Below, in pieces: positions 1 to 10,897 of a stretch of 64,000 nucleotides of DNA. How positions within the stretch are numbered: the stretch's first letter is position 1; each line of letters starts with the position of its first letter. Source of the stretch: Kibdelosporangium philippinense (GTDB lineage Bacteria > Actinomycetota > Actinomycetes > Mycobacteriales > Pseudonocardiaceae). The position numbers and the translations under genes were made by a program. Below the pieces are notes generated by a model. The model was not told the DNA's origin. It made no database searches and saw only the letters and a program-made list of their open reading frames with translations. The DNA lies in assembly GCF_021390435.2 (NCBI RefSeq), contig NZ_JAJVCN010000002.1:2604001-2668000 (forward strand). Reading direction: 5' to 3'.

Positions 1-1
1 G

Positions 2-181
2 GAGTACATCCTGCGTGACGCCACCGGCCCGATCGGCCGTTTCCACGGCAACGTCGGCAAGGAGACCTCGGTCATCGTCGACTACCCGTTCATCACCGCC
101 CGTTCGACGCCTGATTCCGTTCCCGCGGGCGAGCTGACGGTTCAGGTGCTGGAGCACGGCCTGCGAAGGTTCGGCTGGTAA
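2..181 (+). CDS. 3' end of an unidentified gene (partial)
   Basis: An open frame enters from the left edge and ends with TAA two bases before the next start. The visible 59 residues include GRFHGNVGKETSVIVDYPF and end in LRRFGW. I do not recognise the family. The tight spacing to the downstream decarboxylase-like gene suggests it is the preceding member of the same operon, so its identity would help interpret that operon. Confidence 0.6.
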   Translation, partial: EYILRDATGPIGRFHGNVGKETSVIVDYPFITARSTPDSVPAGELTVQVLEHGLRRFGW

Positions 182-183
182 AG

Positions 184-1809
184 ATGACCAAGAGGCCAGG
201 AAAGGTCGCCATCTTCGAGCAGTTCGCGGCCGACGGCATCGAGTACATGTTCGGCAACCCGGGAACCGTCGAGCAGGGGTTCCTGGACGCTGGTGGCGAT
301 TTCGACGTCGACTACCTGCTCTCGCTGCACGAGGGCGTCGCGGTGGGCATGGCCGACGGCTATGCCCGCGCGTCCCAGCGGCCTGCCCTGGTCCAGCTGC
401 ACAGCGGGGTCGGGCTCGGCAACGGGATCGGCATGCTGTACCAGGCCAAGCGCGGCGGCTCGCCGCTCGTGGTGCTGGTCGGCGAGGCAGGCGTCAAATA
501 CGACGCGATGGACGGGCAGATGGCGGCCGATCTGGTCGCCATGGCCAAGCCTGTCACCAAGTTCGCCACACGGGTGATCGACCCGGACTCAGTGCTGCGA
601 GTGCTGCGCCGAGCCGTCAAGATCGCCATGACGCCGCCTCGCGGGCCAGTGATGGTCGTACTGCCCGCCGACGTGCTCGACGAGATCACGACCGAGCCCG
701 CTGTGCCAACCTCGATTCCGGAAACCAGGGTAGTTCCGGAGCCCTCGCTGTTGGCGCGTGCCGCCACGACACTCCTGTCTGGACAGCGCAGGCTGATCCT
801 GATGGGCGACGGCATCGCCACCAGCGGGGCGCAGCGTGAGCTGACCGCGGTGGCGGAAGCGTTGGGCGCAACCGTGTGGGGCGTGAACGACTCGGAGTTC
901 AACTTCGACGCCACGCACCGGCTCTATGGCGGACAACTCGGCCACATGTTCGGCGCGAACAGCGCCAGGGTTGTGGCCGAAGCAGACTCTGTCCTGATTG
1001 TGGGGACGTACATCTTCCCAGAAGTCTTCCCCGCATTGGACAGTCCATTCAGGACCGATGCCAAGCTCGTCCACATTGACCTGGATGCCTACGAGATCGC
1101 CAAGAACTTCCCGGTTGATGTGGGCATCGTGGCGGACCCCAAGCTGACGCTCGCCGCACTGGGCAAGGAAATCAACAGGCAAAGGCCGGGCCTCGCGCCG
1201 AGCACACCACTTGAGGTGTCACGCTCCCGACCGGTGTTCCCGGAGCCGCCGCTGGAAGAGGACACCGTGCTGGACCGGTTCGTGCGCAGGCTGGCTGGAC
1301 GCGCACCGGAGGACCTGGTGGTGTTCGACGAGGCACTGACCGCGTCGCCACCGCTGGCGAAATACCTGCCCGCGCAACAGCCCGGCCGGTTCTTCCAGAC
1401 CCGCGGCGGTTCGCTCGGTGTCGGAATCCCTGGGGCACTGGGCATCAAGCTCGCTTCGCCAGAGGCGCCGGTCGTGGCGTTCACCGGTGACGGCGGCAGC
1501 ATGTACACCATCCAGGCACTGTGGACAGCGGCCCGCTACAACATCGGCGCGAAGTTCGTGATCTGCAACAACGGCCGCTATCAGCTGCTCGACGACAACC
1601 TTGAGCAGTACTGGCGGGAACTGGGGATCGCGCCGCACACGCACCCGGCCGCGTTCGATCTGTCCACACCGGCCATCGGGTTCACCGGGATCGCTCAATC
1701 CTTGGGAGTCGCAGGGCAGCGGGTGGAAAAGCTCTACGAGGTGGACGCTGCCGTGGAGGCGATGCTTGCCCACGACGGTCCCTACCTCATCGACCTCGTC
1801 ATCGACTAG
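184..1809 (+). CDS. ThDP-dependent decarboxylase, benzoylformate decarboxylase-like
   Basis: A 541-residue three-domain thiamine-diphosphate enzyme. The N-terminal Pyr domain has MFGNPGTVE, the position where benzoylformate decarboxylase (BFD) has FGNPGS, then the cofactor-activating Glu in LHEGVAVGMADGYAR (about E50) and the LHSGVGLGNG segment with a BFD-type His (about H73). The C-terminal PP domain has GDGG (435-438) followed about 27 residues later by NN, the Mg-ThDP motif. In BFD these enzymes decarboxylate 2-oxo acids non-oxidatively. The BFD active-site Ser is Thr here, and I see no equivalent of its third active-site His in VGTYIFPE, so the substrate may differ. It is the first complete gene of a tightly spaced operon. 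Acetolactate-synthase-like activity is an alternative. Confidence 0.85.
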   Translation: MTKRPGKVAIFEQFAADGIEYMFGNPGTVEQGFLDAGGDFDVDYLLSLHEGVAVGMADGYARASQRPALVQLHSGVGLGNGIGMLYQAKRGGSPLVVLVGEAGVKYDAMDGQMAADLVAMAKPVTKFATRVIDPDSVLRVLRRAVKIAMTPPRGPVMVVLPADVLDEITTEPAVPTSIPETRVVPEPSLLARAATTLLSGQRRLILMGDGIATSGAQRELTAVAEALGATVWGVNDSEFNFDATHRLYGGQLGHMFGANSARVVAEADSVLIVGTYIFPEVFPALDSPFRTDAKLVHIDLDAYEIAKNFPVDVGIVADPKLTLAALGKEINRQRPGLAPSTPLEVSRSRPVFPEPPLEEDTVLDRFVRRLAGRAPEDLVVFDEALTASPPLAKYLPAQQPGRFFQTRGGSLGVGIPGALGIKLASPEAPVVAFTGDGGSMYTIQALWTAARYNIGAKFVICNNGRYQLLDDNLEQYWRELGIAPHTHPAAFDLSTPAIGFTGIAQSLGVAGQRVEKLYEVDAAVEAMLAHDGPYLIDLVID

Positions 1810-1821
1810 GAGGTAAGGCAC

Positions 1822-2292
1822 ATGGAACAGTCGATCACGCAGGCAGCGGTACACGGGCTGGTTCAGGACTGGTTCACCGCCCTCGACCAGCACGACGACG
1901 TCGAGGTGCTGCTCGACCTGTTGACCGACAACGGATTGGTGCTGCATCTACCACAAGGGACAGTTCGCACCCACGAAGAGTTCCGTGACTGGCACGCCGA
2001 CATGATCGCCACGTACTTCGACGAGGTACGCGACCTGCGGGACGTGCGTATCCACGCCACTTCACCGTTGCACGCACAGGTCTTGGTGCGGGTGAACTGG
2101 CAGTCGCGGATGTGGGTGCCGCCATCGGCCAGCAGCGTCTGGGTCGGTGTGGACTCCACTGAGGAATGGTCGGTCGTCCTGCGGGACGGCAAGCCGAAGA
2201 TCCGTACATGCACTGTCGGGGGATTGACCCCCATGCCGGGATCTGCGGCGCCGCGCGGCGGCGAGTTCGCTCGCCAGAGCGCCGCGGCGTAG
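1822..2292 (+). CDS. SnoaL/NTF2-like small protein
   Basis: This 156-residue protein has the cone-fold pattern of NTF2/SnoaL-like proteins: an N-terminal helix (VQDWFTALDQHDDVEVLLDLL), then LHLPQGTVRTHEEFRDWH and alternating strands with VLVRVNWQSRMW. An AGGAGGTAAGGCAC leader precedes the ATG and gives a strong ribosome binding site. It lies 12 bp after the decarboxylase gene. Family members act as isomerases, aldolases, hydrolases or ligand-binding proteins, so the exact role cannot be read from sequence. It may act on the decarboxylase substrate or product (inference). Confidence 0.75.
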   Translation: MEQSITQAAVHGLVQDWFTALDQHDDVEVLLDLLTDNGLVLHLPQGTVRTHEEFRDWHADMIATYFDEVRDLRDVRIHATSPLHAQVLVRVNWQSRMWVPPSASSVWVGVDSTEEWSVVLRDGKPKIRTCTVGGLTPMPGSAAPRGGEFARQSAAA

Positions 2293-2304
2293 CAGGTCCA
2301 CCCT

Positions 2305-2346
2305 CGTGAGTGGTTACGCGCGTTAGAACGCGCGTAACCACTCACG
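2305..2346. repeat. 42-nt perfect palindrome, intergenic repeat family A (copy 1)
   Basis: Two 20-nt arms, beginning CGTGAGTGGTTA and ending TAACCACTCACG, are perfectly complementary around a 2-nt centre. It lies in the gap between the SnoaL-like and DJ-1 genes. A second copy at 28791-28832 has the same length, the same 12-nt outer arms and the same central GTTAGAAC. It has no T-run, and the downstream genes are co-directional, so it may attenuate or process the operon transcript rather than end it. Confidence 0.85.
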
Positions 2347-2374
2347 ACCTACCCTAAAACAAAAGGCAAAGGAC

Positions 2375-2983
2375 ATGACCCAAACAGCCGAAGTACGGAC
2401 CACCTCAGGAACCCTCACCGGCAGGCGGATCGCCATCTTCATGGAAAGCGACTACGTCGAAACAGAGATCGCCTACTACCAGAAGCGGTTCGAAGAAGAA
2501 GGCATCCAAGTCGAGCTGCTGACCAGGTTGTGGGGCAACGACTCCCTCACCTTCACCGGCCACGAGCAGCGCGCGCCGATCGAAGTTTCGGGCGACCTGG
2601 AGAAGCTGGACTACGACGAGCTTTCCCGGTTCTCGGCGATCATCGTGCCATCTGGCATGGTGTCGGACCGGTTGCGTTACACCGATGACCTGCAGCGCCT
2701 GGCGCCCGCGGTTGAAGTGATGCGGCGGGCATTCCGGCTGCCGAACCTGGTGAAAGCCTTCTCCTGCCACGGCTTGCTGCTGCTCTCCGCAGTGCCTGAG
2801 TTGATCAGGGGACGGGCCGTGACGTGCCACAACAACCTGGTCGGCGACGTACGCAACGTGGGCGCTGTCTACACCGGACGGGATGTCGTTGTGGACGGTG
2901 ACCTGGTCACGTCACGCACGGTCGACGAGTGCAACCTGTTGGCGCGTACCGTGATCGACCAGCTGGCGGCCAGGCAGCGCTGA
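2375..2983 (+). CDS. DJ-1/PfpI superfamily protein
   Basis: A 202-residue class I glutamine-amidotransferase-like protein. It starts RRIAIFMESDYVETEIAYYQKRFEEEG (strand-helix with an acidic residue) and has IIVPSGMVSDRLRY. The nucleophile elbow is AFSCHGLLLLSAVPELIRGR, with candidate nucleophile C131 followed by His as in PfpI/DJ-1 proteins. Relatives are deglycases, chaperones, proteases or isocyanide hydratases. About 30 N-terminal residues are extra relative to minimal PfpI proteins. Its place between a ThDP enzyme and sugar enzymes suggests it removes a reactive carbonyl or repairs damage (inference). Confidence 0.85.
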   Translation: MTQTAEVRTTSGTLTGRRIAIFMESDYVETEIAYYQKRFEEEGIQVELLTRLWGNDSLTFTGHEQRAPIEVSGDLEKLDYDELSRFSAIIVPSGMVSDRLRYTDDLQRLAPAVEVMRRAFRLPNLVKAFSCHGLLLLSAVPELIRGRAVTCHNNLVGDVRNVGAVYTGRDVVVDGDLVTSRTVDECNLLARTVIDQLAARQR

Positions 2984-2984
2984 A

Positions 2985-4765
2985 ATGCACTCGTATTCCG
3001 ACACCACGACCGGCCGCCTCGTTTCCAGTGGAGGCGGCCGGTTCCGGTTGCGAACCGCGGACGGTGAGCTTGTCGAACTCCACCTGACCGACACCACGTC
3101 CGCGCAGCTGATGCGCAACCTCGGCGAGCCGTACCGTGACGTCACCGGGCGGCTCACAGAACTACTGGAAACGCCGGGGCGCATGGTTTTCGCGTACGGC
3201 CCGATCTACCCCGACGGCCGCCACCAGGCCACACAGGTGACGTTCGTCGGTGAAGGACCGGACGAGTACGCGTTCGAGCGGCCCGACTGGTGGATCACCC
3301 AATTGCGCGAGCTCGCCCGCTTCTACCGGCGCGCCCAGTTCGGCACGGGCGAGGTGGACTATGTGGACTATCGCACGGAAATCCGCCTCGGCGGCGACAA
3401 GAACGGGCGCCACATCCAGGAAACCGACACCATCTCGCGGCTGGTCTATGGCATGGCGTCCGCGTACATGCTGACTGGGGACGAAGACTTTCTGACCGTC
3501 GCTGACCGTGGCAGCGCGTACCTCCAGGAACACATGAGGTTCGTCGACACCGATGAGGACGTCACGTACTGGTACCACGGGATCGATGTGGAAGGGACGC
3601 GGGAACGCAAGCTGTTCACGTCCGAATTCGACGATGACTACCGCGCTATCCCCGCGTACGAACAGATCTACGCGCTTGCCGGGCTCGTGCAGAACTACCG
3701 TGTCACCGGCGATCCGTCGATCAAGGCCGATATCGATGGCACTATGCGGCTGTTCGAGCGGTTCTTCGCCGATCCAAGGCTGGGCGGGTACTTCTCGCAC
3801 ATCGCCCCGGCCGATCTGAGCCCGCACGCCCACACCCTCGGCCGGAACCAGTCGCGCAAGAACTGGAACTCGGTCGGCGACCATGCCCCCGCGTACCTGT
3901 TCAACCTGTACTTGGCGACGGGCGAGGACAAGCACCTGCGGATGCTTGAGCACACGTTCGACATGATCGTGTCGCACTTTCCCGACCGTGAAACACCTTT
4001 TGTGCAGGAGAGGTTTCACGCTGACTGGTCGCCGGACCGGACTTGGGGCTGGCAGCAGGACCGCGCTGTCGTTGGCCACAACCTGAAGATCGCGTGGAAC
4101 CTGACCCGGATGAACGCGGTCCGCGCGAAGTACGACTACCAGCAGATGGCCTCGAACCTCGCCAAGACCATGCTCGACGTGGGCCGTGACACGCGCCGCG
4201 GCGGCTGGTACGACTTGGTGAATCGTCAGGAACCGCACGACTTCGTCTGGCACGACCGCAAAGCCTGGTGGCAGCAGGAACAGGCCATCCTGGCCTACCT
4301 AGTGCTTGCTGGGCATCGCCGTGAACCGGAATTCCTCGCGCACGCGAGGGACGCGGAGGCGTTCTACAACGCGTTCTTCCTCGACCATGACGAGGGCGGT
4401 GTGTACTTCAACGTATTGGCAAGCGGAATCCCGTACCTGGTCGGCACGGAACGGCTCAAAGGCAGCCACTCGATGAGCATGTACCACACATCCGAGCTCT
4501 GCTACCTCGCAACCGTCTACAACGGACTTCTCATTCACGGCGAGCCACTGGATCTGTGGTTCCGGCCACGGCCCGACGCGGACTTCCCAGAAGGCTTGCT
4601 GCGCGTCGCACCCGATGTCCTGCCAGCCGGTCGAGTCCGGCTCGACAGTGTCCTTGTGGACGGTCAGCCGTTCAAGGACTTCGATGCCAAAGGCATGACG
4701 GTCCAGTTGCCTGACAGTTCGGATCCAGTGACTGTCCAGGTGCGACTGGCTCCGGTGGAGGAATC

Positions 4766-4769
<4 letters not shown>
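2985..4769 (+). CDS. AGE-family (N-acylglucosamine 2-epimerase-like) sugar epimerase/isomerase
   Basis: The 594-residue protein has an N-terminal beta-rich part (about 1-90) that standard AGE proteins (about 400 residues) lack, followed by an (alpha/alpha)6-barrel. Recognisable pieces are SRLVYGMASAYMLTGDEDFL, RNQSRKNWNSVGDHAPAYLFNLYLAT, VVGHNLKIAWNL (about 360, the His-containing AGE signature) and KAWWQQEQAILAYL. AGE enzymes interconvert aldoses and ketoses or 2-epimers, for example mannose/fructose, cellobiose or GlcNAc/ManNAc. The gene starts one base after the DJ-1 gene and its stop overlaps the glgX start, so translation is probably coupled. The substrate is unknown; a maltodextrin or disaccharide would fit the GlgX neighbour (inference). 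Confidence 0.85.
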
Positions 4770-6691
<1,922 letters not shown>

Positions 6692-6702
6692 GGAGGACAG
6701 CG

Positions 6703-7023
6703 ATGAGTAACTTCGAGGCCTACCTGGGCTTCACCGGCCGCACGGGCACGGTGTTCGTGTCCGGTGAGTTGGATGTGGACACCGCGCCGGTGTTCCGGTC
6801 GCTGGTCGAACAGGCCGTACAGCGGCCATTGGACCGGTTGGTGATCGACCTGACCGGATTGTCCATAATGTCTTCGGCCGGGGTTCGCGCATTGGTCTTC
6901 GCGCAGCAGGAGCTTCCGCCTGGCGCGTCGATCATCGTCGTCGGAGCGGGGCCGGAAGTGGTGAAGATCATCCAACTTGCCGGGTTTGACCAGGCGATCA
7001 CGATTGCCGACCGGGCGGCATGA
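6703..7023 (+). CDS. STAS-domain anti-anti-sigma factor (SpoIIAA/BldG type)
   Basis: A 106-residue single STAS domain. DLTGLSIMSSAGVRALVFAQQ matches the SpoIIAA phosphoacceptor loop, with S58 aligning to the Ser phosphorylated by the cognate anti-sigma kinase; the neighbouring Asp of SpoIIAA is replaced by Ser57. In partner-switching systems the unphosphorylated protein binds the anti-sigma factor and frees the sigma factor. AGGAGG precedes the ATG. It is the last gene of the operon and no kinase, phosphatase or sigma gene is adjacent, so its partner must be encoded elsewhere. Confidence 0.88.
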   Translation: MSNFEAYLGFTGRTGTVFVSGELDVDTAPVFRSLVEQAVQRPLDRLVIDLTGLSIMSSAGVRALVFAQQELPPGASIIVVGAGPEVVKIIQLAGFDQAITIADRAA

Positions 7024-7512
7024 GGAAATAGTCCAGCAAAGACCAGAAATTTCCCCACCGTCGCATTGCCCCGTCGCCGACCGTCCTTGATCAATTCACC
7101 GATCTGGCCGGGAACCCGAGCGGCGGGGCATTCTCATGCGTGAAATATTCGCCACCCGGTGAACTGTCACCATCTGGTAGCACTCCGTGTTCAATCCAGT
7201 TGGTATTTGTCGCCCGTACGTACCAACGCGTGAGTCCGTATGCTGGCCCGATTTTCGGTTACCCACCGTGATCACTTTCGAAACAGAAGTCCTTCGGACT
7301 GCTAAGTGCCTGTTTGGCGGGCCGGGAAAACCGTACCGCGAGTAGCTCTACAAACTGTCGATCACTGCGAGTGATGATGGTATATCTTTTTCGGTCGCCC
7401 GACTTACTGTGAACCTCACGAGATCGTCAACCCTTGGCGAGTTGCGCTTGCCCGTTCCGTTCCCCATATGGAGTATTGATTGTGTACGGTAAGAACACAT
7501 TCCGGGGGTCCC
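7024..7512. other. 489-bp intergenic region, relatively AT-rich
   Basis: No convincing gene is present. It is AT-richer than its surroundings (for example GATGGTATATCTTTTTCGG near 7375-7395). Small inverted repeats occur at 7288-7300 (AGTCC/GGACT), 7361-7375 (ATCACT/AGTGAT) and 7482-7499 (TGTGT/ACACA), the last just upstream of the next gene. It presumably holds the promoter of the transposase-like gene. Confidence 0.5.
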
Positions 7513-8706
7513 ATGGTGGTGGTCGAGGACAGTCTTCGCACTGATCTTTCGCTTGCCAAGAAGGACGAGGTGGCACGGTTCGCGCAGGCTAAGTTCGGCT
7601 CGCTTCCACGCTCTGACCAGCGGAGATGGGCAGAGGTCTACTTAAGGGGCCTGTTGCTGGGGCGCGGCCGCAAGTCTGTCAAAAGAATCGCAGAGGAGGT
7701 GTTGGATCTCAATGTTTCGCAGTCGTTACAGCAATTTATCAACCAGAGCCCATGGGACTGGCGACTGGTCCGTGCTGAAATAGCGGACGAGGTTGAAAGG
7801 CTACTCACGCCGCGCGCTTTGGTCATTGCCGAAACAACCATTCCCAAACGCGGAGAACATTCGGTCGGCGTCGAACGGCGATTCGTGCCGAGCGAAGGCA
7901 GAGCAATCAACTGTCAATTAGGCATCGGATTGTTCCTCGCCGGAGATCAGGCGAGTATTCCGGTGAACTGGCGGATCCAGCTCTCGCCGAGGTGGACGGA
8001 GGACCACCGCCGTCGTGACCGCGCGTACATCCCGGAGTCGGTACGGTCCCAGCAGGCGTGGCAGTACGCGCTCGACATGGTCGAGGAGGTCGCCGAGTGG
8101 GGGATAGGCAAAGCGCCGGTCGTCGGCGACCTACGGCACACGCCGGACGCGGAGAAACTGATGGCGAGGTTGGCGGAGCTGGGGGCCGACTTCGTGTTCG
8201 AGGTGCCCGACACGTTCCAGGTAGTGCCCGGTCCCCATCTGGCCGCGGTCCGGCCAACGGGGTTCGGCCCGCAGCGGGCGCCGCATCTGCTGCGTGCACG
8301 GGACTGTCTGCGCGGCGCCGACGTCAAACACCGTCAAGTGGTCACCTGGACACCGGGTGCGAACGGCAAACACCGGGCAACGCACGCTGTGTCCGTGCCA
8401 GTCCGCCTGCCAAGCAGCCGAGGAGTCGTGCCGCTGCAACTGGTCGGCACATCGTGGCAAGGCGGCAGGCAGAAGCTGTGGCTGACCAACCGCACGGATC
8501 TGCGGGCAGCCGAAGTCATCACATTGGGGGCCATGGCCGAGCGGACCGAGGCTGACCTGCAAGACCTGCGGGCCGTCTACGGACTGCTCGACTTCGAAGG
8601 GCGGTCATACCGGGGTTGGCATCACCACATGACGCTGGTGTCGGCGGCGTACACCTTCGCGAAGCTCACCACGCCGGTGAGCCAGCCTGTGCGCCGTCCG
8701 TCGTGA
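7513..8706 (+). CDS. IS701-type DDE transposase-derived protein, probably catalytically dead
   Basis: About 397 residues when started at ATG 7513; an upstream in-frame TTG at 7480 is possible but less likely. HSVGVERRF, INCQLGIGLFLAGDQ, VVGDLRHTPD and the C-terminal DFEGRSYRGWHHHMTL match IS701-type transposases. The first catalytic Asp, normally in (V/I)DDTGFPK, is in VIAETTIPK here (A106-E107), while the second Asp and the C-terminal Glu region look kept. I see no terminal inverted repeats or target duplication around the gene. It looks like a stranded or domesticated transposase, perhaps a DNA-binding protein (inference). Confidence 0.8.
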   Translation: MVVVEDSLRTDLSLAKKDEVARFAQAKFGSLPRSDQRRWAEVYLRGLLLGRGRKSVKRIAEEVLDLNVSQSLQQFINQSPWDWRLVRAEIADEVERLLTPRALVIAETTIPKRGEHSVGVERRFVPSEGRAINCQLGIGLFLAGDQASIPVNWRIQLSPRWTEDHRRRDRAYIPESVRSQQAWQYALDMVEEVAEWGIGKAPVVGDLRHTPDAEKLMARLAELGADFVFEVPDTFQVVPGPHLAAVRPTGFGPQRAPHLLRARDCLRGADVKHRQVVTWTPGANGKHRATHAVSVPVRLPSSRGVVPLQLVGTSWQGGRQKLWLTNRTDLRAAEVITLGAMAERTEADLQDLRAVYGLLDFEGRSYRGWHHHMTLVSAAYTFAKLTTPVSQPVRRPS

Positions 8707-8821
8707 CCTGACAGGGGACGCACACGCAACGGCGCGGGTGCGTTCCCACACACCACTTGATCGAGTGAAGTTCCCGGGCTTCGCTGGTGTCAGAGGTACC
8801 GGGCGAGGTAGGACAGCGGCC

Positions 8822-9442
8822 ATGCCGCGCTTCCCCCGCTGGTGGTTCTGGGCCGCCGTAGCGACCCCTGCCGCCATCACAGCGATCGGCCTCATCATCC
8901 AAGCACCGGGGATCTCGCGCGCGGTCTCGGCCGAGGCCCAGAAAGCCGCCAGCCAAGGCACATTGGTTGTCGACGGCCGTGATGTGATCATCAGCGGCAT
9001 TCCGGTCGAACAGGCGGCGCAGGTTCAGCGTGCGGTCGAGGCCGCTCCCGGGGTGCGTGCCGTGTCCGTTGTGGACCCTGAACTGGTGCCGATGCGGATG
9101 TCCTTCACGCCATCCACGATCACGGTAACGGGATCAACGGAGCAAGAGGCCTGGCGCTCGCAGTTCGTGCGGGCGTTGAGCAGGCAGACGCACGGCCGCA
9201 AGCTGGTGGACGAGACCAAAACCCAGCGCCGGACAGACTTCCCGATGACCACGACGGCCGCGGAGACCGTGGTGGCGGTGTTGTCGCAGCAACCCGAGGC
9301 GATGACGGTGGATGTGCGGCCGAACAAGGTCGTGGTTGCCGGAACGATCCCTGACGACGGCCGCCGTAAAGCCATTGTCGCGTTGTTCAAGCGGCTGTTC
9401 GGTGAGAAGACCGTGGTCGACCAGACGAAAACCAAGGAGTGA
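8822..9442 (+). CDS. ArfA/OmpATb-like membrane-anchored BON-domain protein
   Basis: 206 residues from ATG 8822; a longer frame from 8738 lacks support. One transmembrane helix (about 8-28, WWFWAAVATPAAITAIGLII) precedes a soluble region with two BON-like repeats (VDGRDVIISGIPVEQAAQVQ, then VDVRPNKVVVAGTIPDDGRR). This matches the N-terminal and central part of mycobacterial ArfA (OmpATb) but lacks the C-terminal OmpA peptidoglycan-binding domain. The next gene encodes an ArfC-like protein, as in arfABC, which is linked to ammonia release at acid pH in mycobacteria. Role here by analogy only. Confidence 0.72.
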   Translation: MPRFPRWWFWAAVATPAAITAIGLIIQAPGISRAVSAEAQKAASQGTLVVDGRDVIISGIPVEQAAQVQRAVEAAPGVRAVSVVDPELVPMRMSFTPSTITVTGSTEQEAWRSQFVRALSRQTHGRKLVDETKTQRRTDFPMTTTAAETVVAVLSQQPEAMTVDVRPNKVVVAGTIPDDGRRKAIVALFKRLFGEKTVVDQTKTKE

Positions 9443-9447
9443 CAGAG

Positions 9448-9786
9448 GTGTTGTGGCTTGCCGCCCAGGTCTTCTTCCTGTGCCTGATCTCGTTTCTCGC
9501 GGGTGCGGGGATCACGGTTCTGGCGTTGCGCCGGAAGCCCGAACCCAAGATCGCGGAGTCGGTGGCCGTCGAGGAGGTGCGGGAGGCCGAGGAGATCGTG
9601 GAACCCGGTCAGCAGATCGAACCCATGATCATCAAGGCGTCCAAGAAGTCCATGCGCTATCACACGCCGGACTCGCCGTACTACAACCGCGTCTCGGCCA
9701 GCCTGACGTTCATCTCGCCAGAGGACGCGGAACTAGCGGGCTATAAACCGTGGAACGCCGACAAAGTCAAAGCGCCATCCGCCTGA
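9448..9786 (+). CDS. ArfC-like 'sunset domain' membrane protein
   Basis: 112 residues. One N-terminal transmembrane helix (LAAQVFFLCLISFLAGAGIT) is followed by an acidic linker and the sunset-type motif YHTPDSPYYNRVSASLTFIS with SPEDAELAGYKPW. I start it at GTG 9448 because AAGGAG (9434-9439) is 8 nt upstream; GTG 9439, overlapping the previous stop, is the alternative. It is coupled to the ArfA-like gene, while the intermediate arfB gene of mycobacteria is missing. Its 3' end overlaps the convergent enolase-superfamily gene by 20 bp. Confidence 0.75.
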   Translation: MLWLAAQVFFLCLISFLAGAGITVLALRRKPEPKIAESVAVEEVREAEEIVEPGQQIEPMIIKASKKSMRYHTPDSPYYNRVSASLTFISPEDAELAGYKPWNADKVKAPSA

Positions 9787-10897
9787 CCTTCTCCTCATCC
9801 ACCTCTATCCCCAGGCCTGGGCCGGTCGGCACGTAGGCCGTCCCATCGGACACCTTCACCGTCTCCCCACCGACATACACCGAGTCCACGAACTGACGGC
9901 CATTCAGGTCAACGGGTGTGGTGATACCGAAGGCCGCGAACAGGTGCAACGAAGCGGCAAGCCCGATGTCCGAATCCGTCAGCCCTGACCCCATCAACCT
10001 GACCCCGCTGTCCTCGGCGAGCTGCAAAAGCCGCCGCGACAACGTCAACCCGCCGCTGCGCTGGACCTTGGCGATGGCGATGTCCACCGCCCCCAGCCGG
10101 ACAAACGTCGACATGTCCGACGGGTGCCGGAGGCTTTCGTCCAGTGCAACCGGTACCGCCGACAAATCCCGCAAGCGCTGCAACCCGGCAATGTCATTGG
10201 CAGGCAACGGTTGCTCAAAGGCCGTCACGCCAAGATCCGCCAGCGCACGGGAAATCTGCACGGCCTCGGCGACCGTGTACCCCTGGTTCGCGTCGACCCA
10301 CAGCGGGGCCCCAGGTGCCGCATCCCGAACGGCCGCGACGATCTCCAGATCCGATGGCCCGAGCCCGATCTTCACCTTGAAAGCCTGATACCCCAGGGAC
10401 TGTCCTTCAGCCACGGCATCAGCGACCTCCGCGGGTCCCTGACCCGACACCACCCAGCCGAGTTGGAGCGACGAAACTCGCCGCTGGCCCCACAGCTCAC
10501 CGACCGAAACCCCAAGGGCGTGACCCAGGAGATCATGCAGCGCCACATCGACGGCTGACTTCGCCAGCGGCGACCCGATGCTGAAACCCCGGTTGATCGC
10601 TCGATCGAACACCGTCGTCACGCCATCCAGGTCCCACGCCGGTCGTCCGATGATCGCAGGCGCCAGATAACCATCGATCGTGCTGACGATCGACTCCTGC
10701 GTCTCGTAGGTCCAGGCCGGGATCGGGGTCGCCTCGCCCCACCCGGAGAAGTCCCCGGCCGTCACCTTGACCAAGATCCGCACACTCGGCTTGCCCATCA
10801 CCGCGATCGCGCCACCCGATACGCCGAACGGACGCAAAGTTGGCAGCGGCACCGCGAACGTCTCAACCCGGTCGATCGTCAGCCCGGCCAAGCTCAT
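9767..10897 (-). CDS. Enolase-superfamily enzyme, muconate cycloisomerase subgroup
   Basis: 376 residues with an alpha+beta capping domain followed by a TIM barrel. Catalytic elements are FKVKIGLG (KxK bases), WVDANQGYT (first metal Asp), FEQPLP (Glu), VALDESL (third metal ligand) and AKVQRSGGL (barrel Lys). The subgroup includes muconate lactonising enzyme, dipeptide epimerase and N-succinylamino acid racemase; sequence alone does not decide. It is translated from an ATGA overlap with the upstream lacI-type gene and faces the ABC transporter operon across shared operators, so its substrate is probably the transported compound. Confidence 0.88.
   Translation of the reverse strand: MSLAGLTIDRVETFAVPLPTLRPFGVSGGAIAVMGKPSVRILVKVTAGDFSGWGEATPIPAWTYETQESIVSTIDGYLAPAIIGRPAWDLDGVTTVFDRAINRGFSIGSPLAKSAVDVALHDLLGHALGVSVGELWGQRRVSSLQLGWVVSGQGPAEVADAVAEGQSLGYQAFKVKIGLGPSDLEIVAAVRDAAPGAPLWVDANQGYTVAEAVQISRALADLGVTAFEQPLPANDIAGLQRLRDLSAVPVALDESLRHPSDMSTFVRLGAVDIAIAKVQRSGGLTLSRRLLQLAEDSGVRLMGSGLTDSDIGLAASLHLFAAFGITTPVDLNGRQFVDSVYVGGETVKVSDGTAYVPTGPGLGIEVDEEKVRRMAL

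Noticed and set aside
3162..4253. A 363-codon minus-strand frame over the AGE gene
   Set aside because: Antisense shadow; no family resemblance and the plus-strand frame is clearly coding.
7024..7512. Possible riboswitch or small RNA in the AT-rich gap
   Set aside because: Only short, unrelated inverted repeats are visible; no conserved riboswitch core could be recognised.
9439..9447. GTG 9439 as start of the ArfC-like gene
   Set aside because: AAGGAG overlaps this codon, so it cannot act as its ribosome binding site; GTG 9448 has the right 8-nt spacing. Kept as an alternative.
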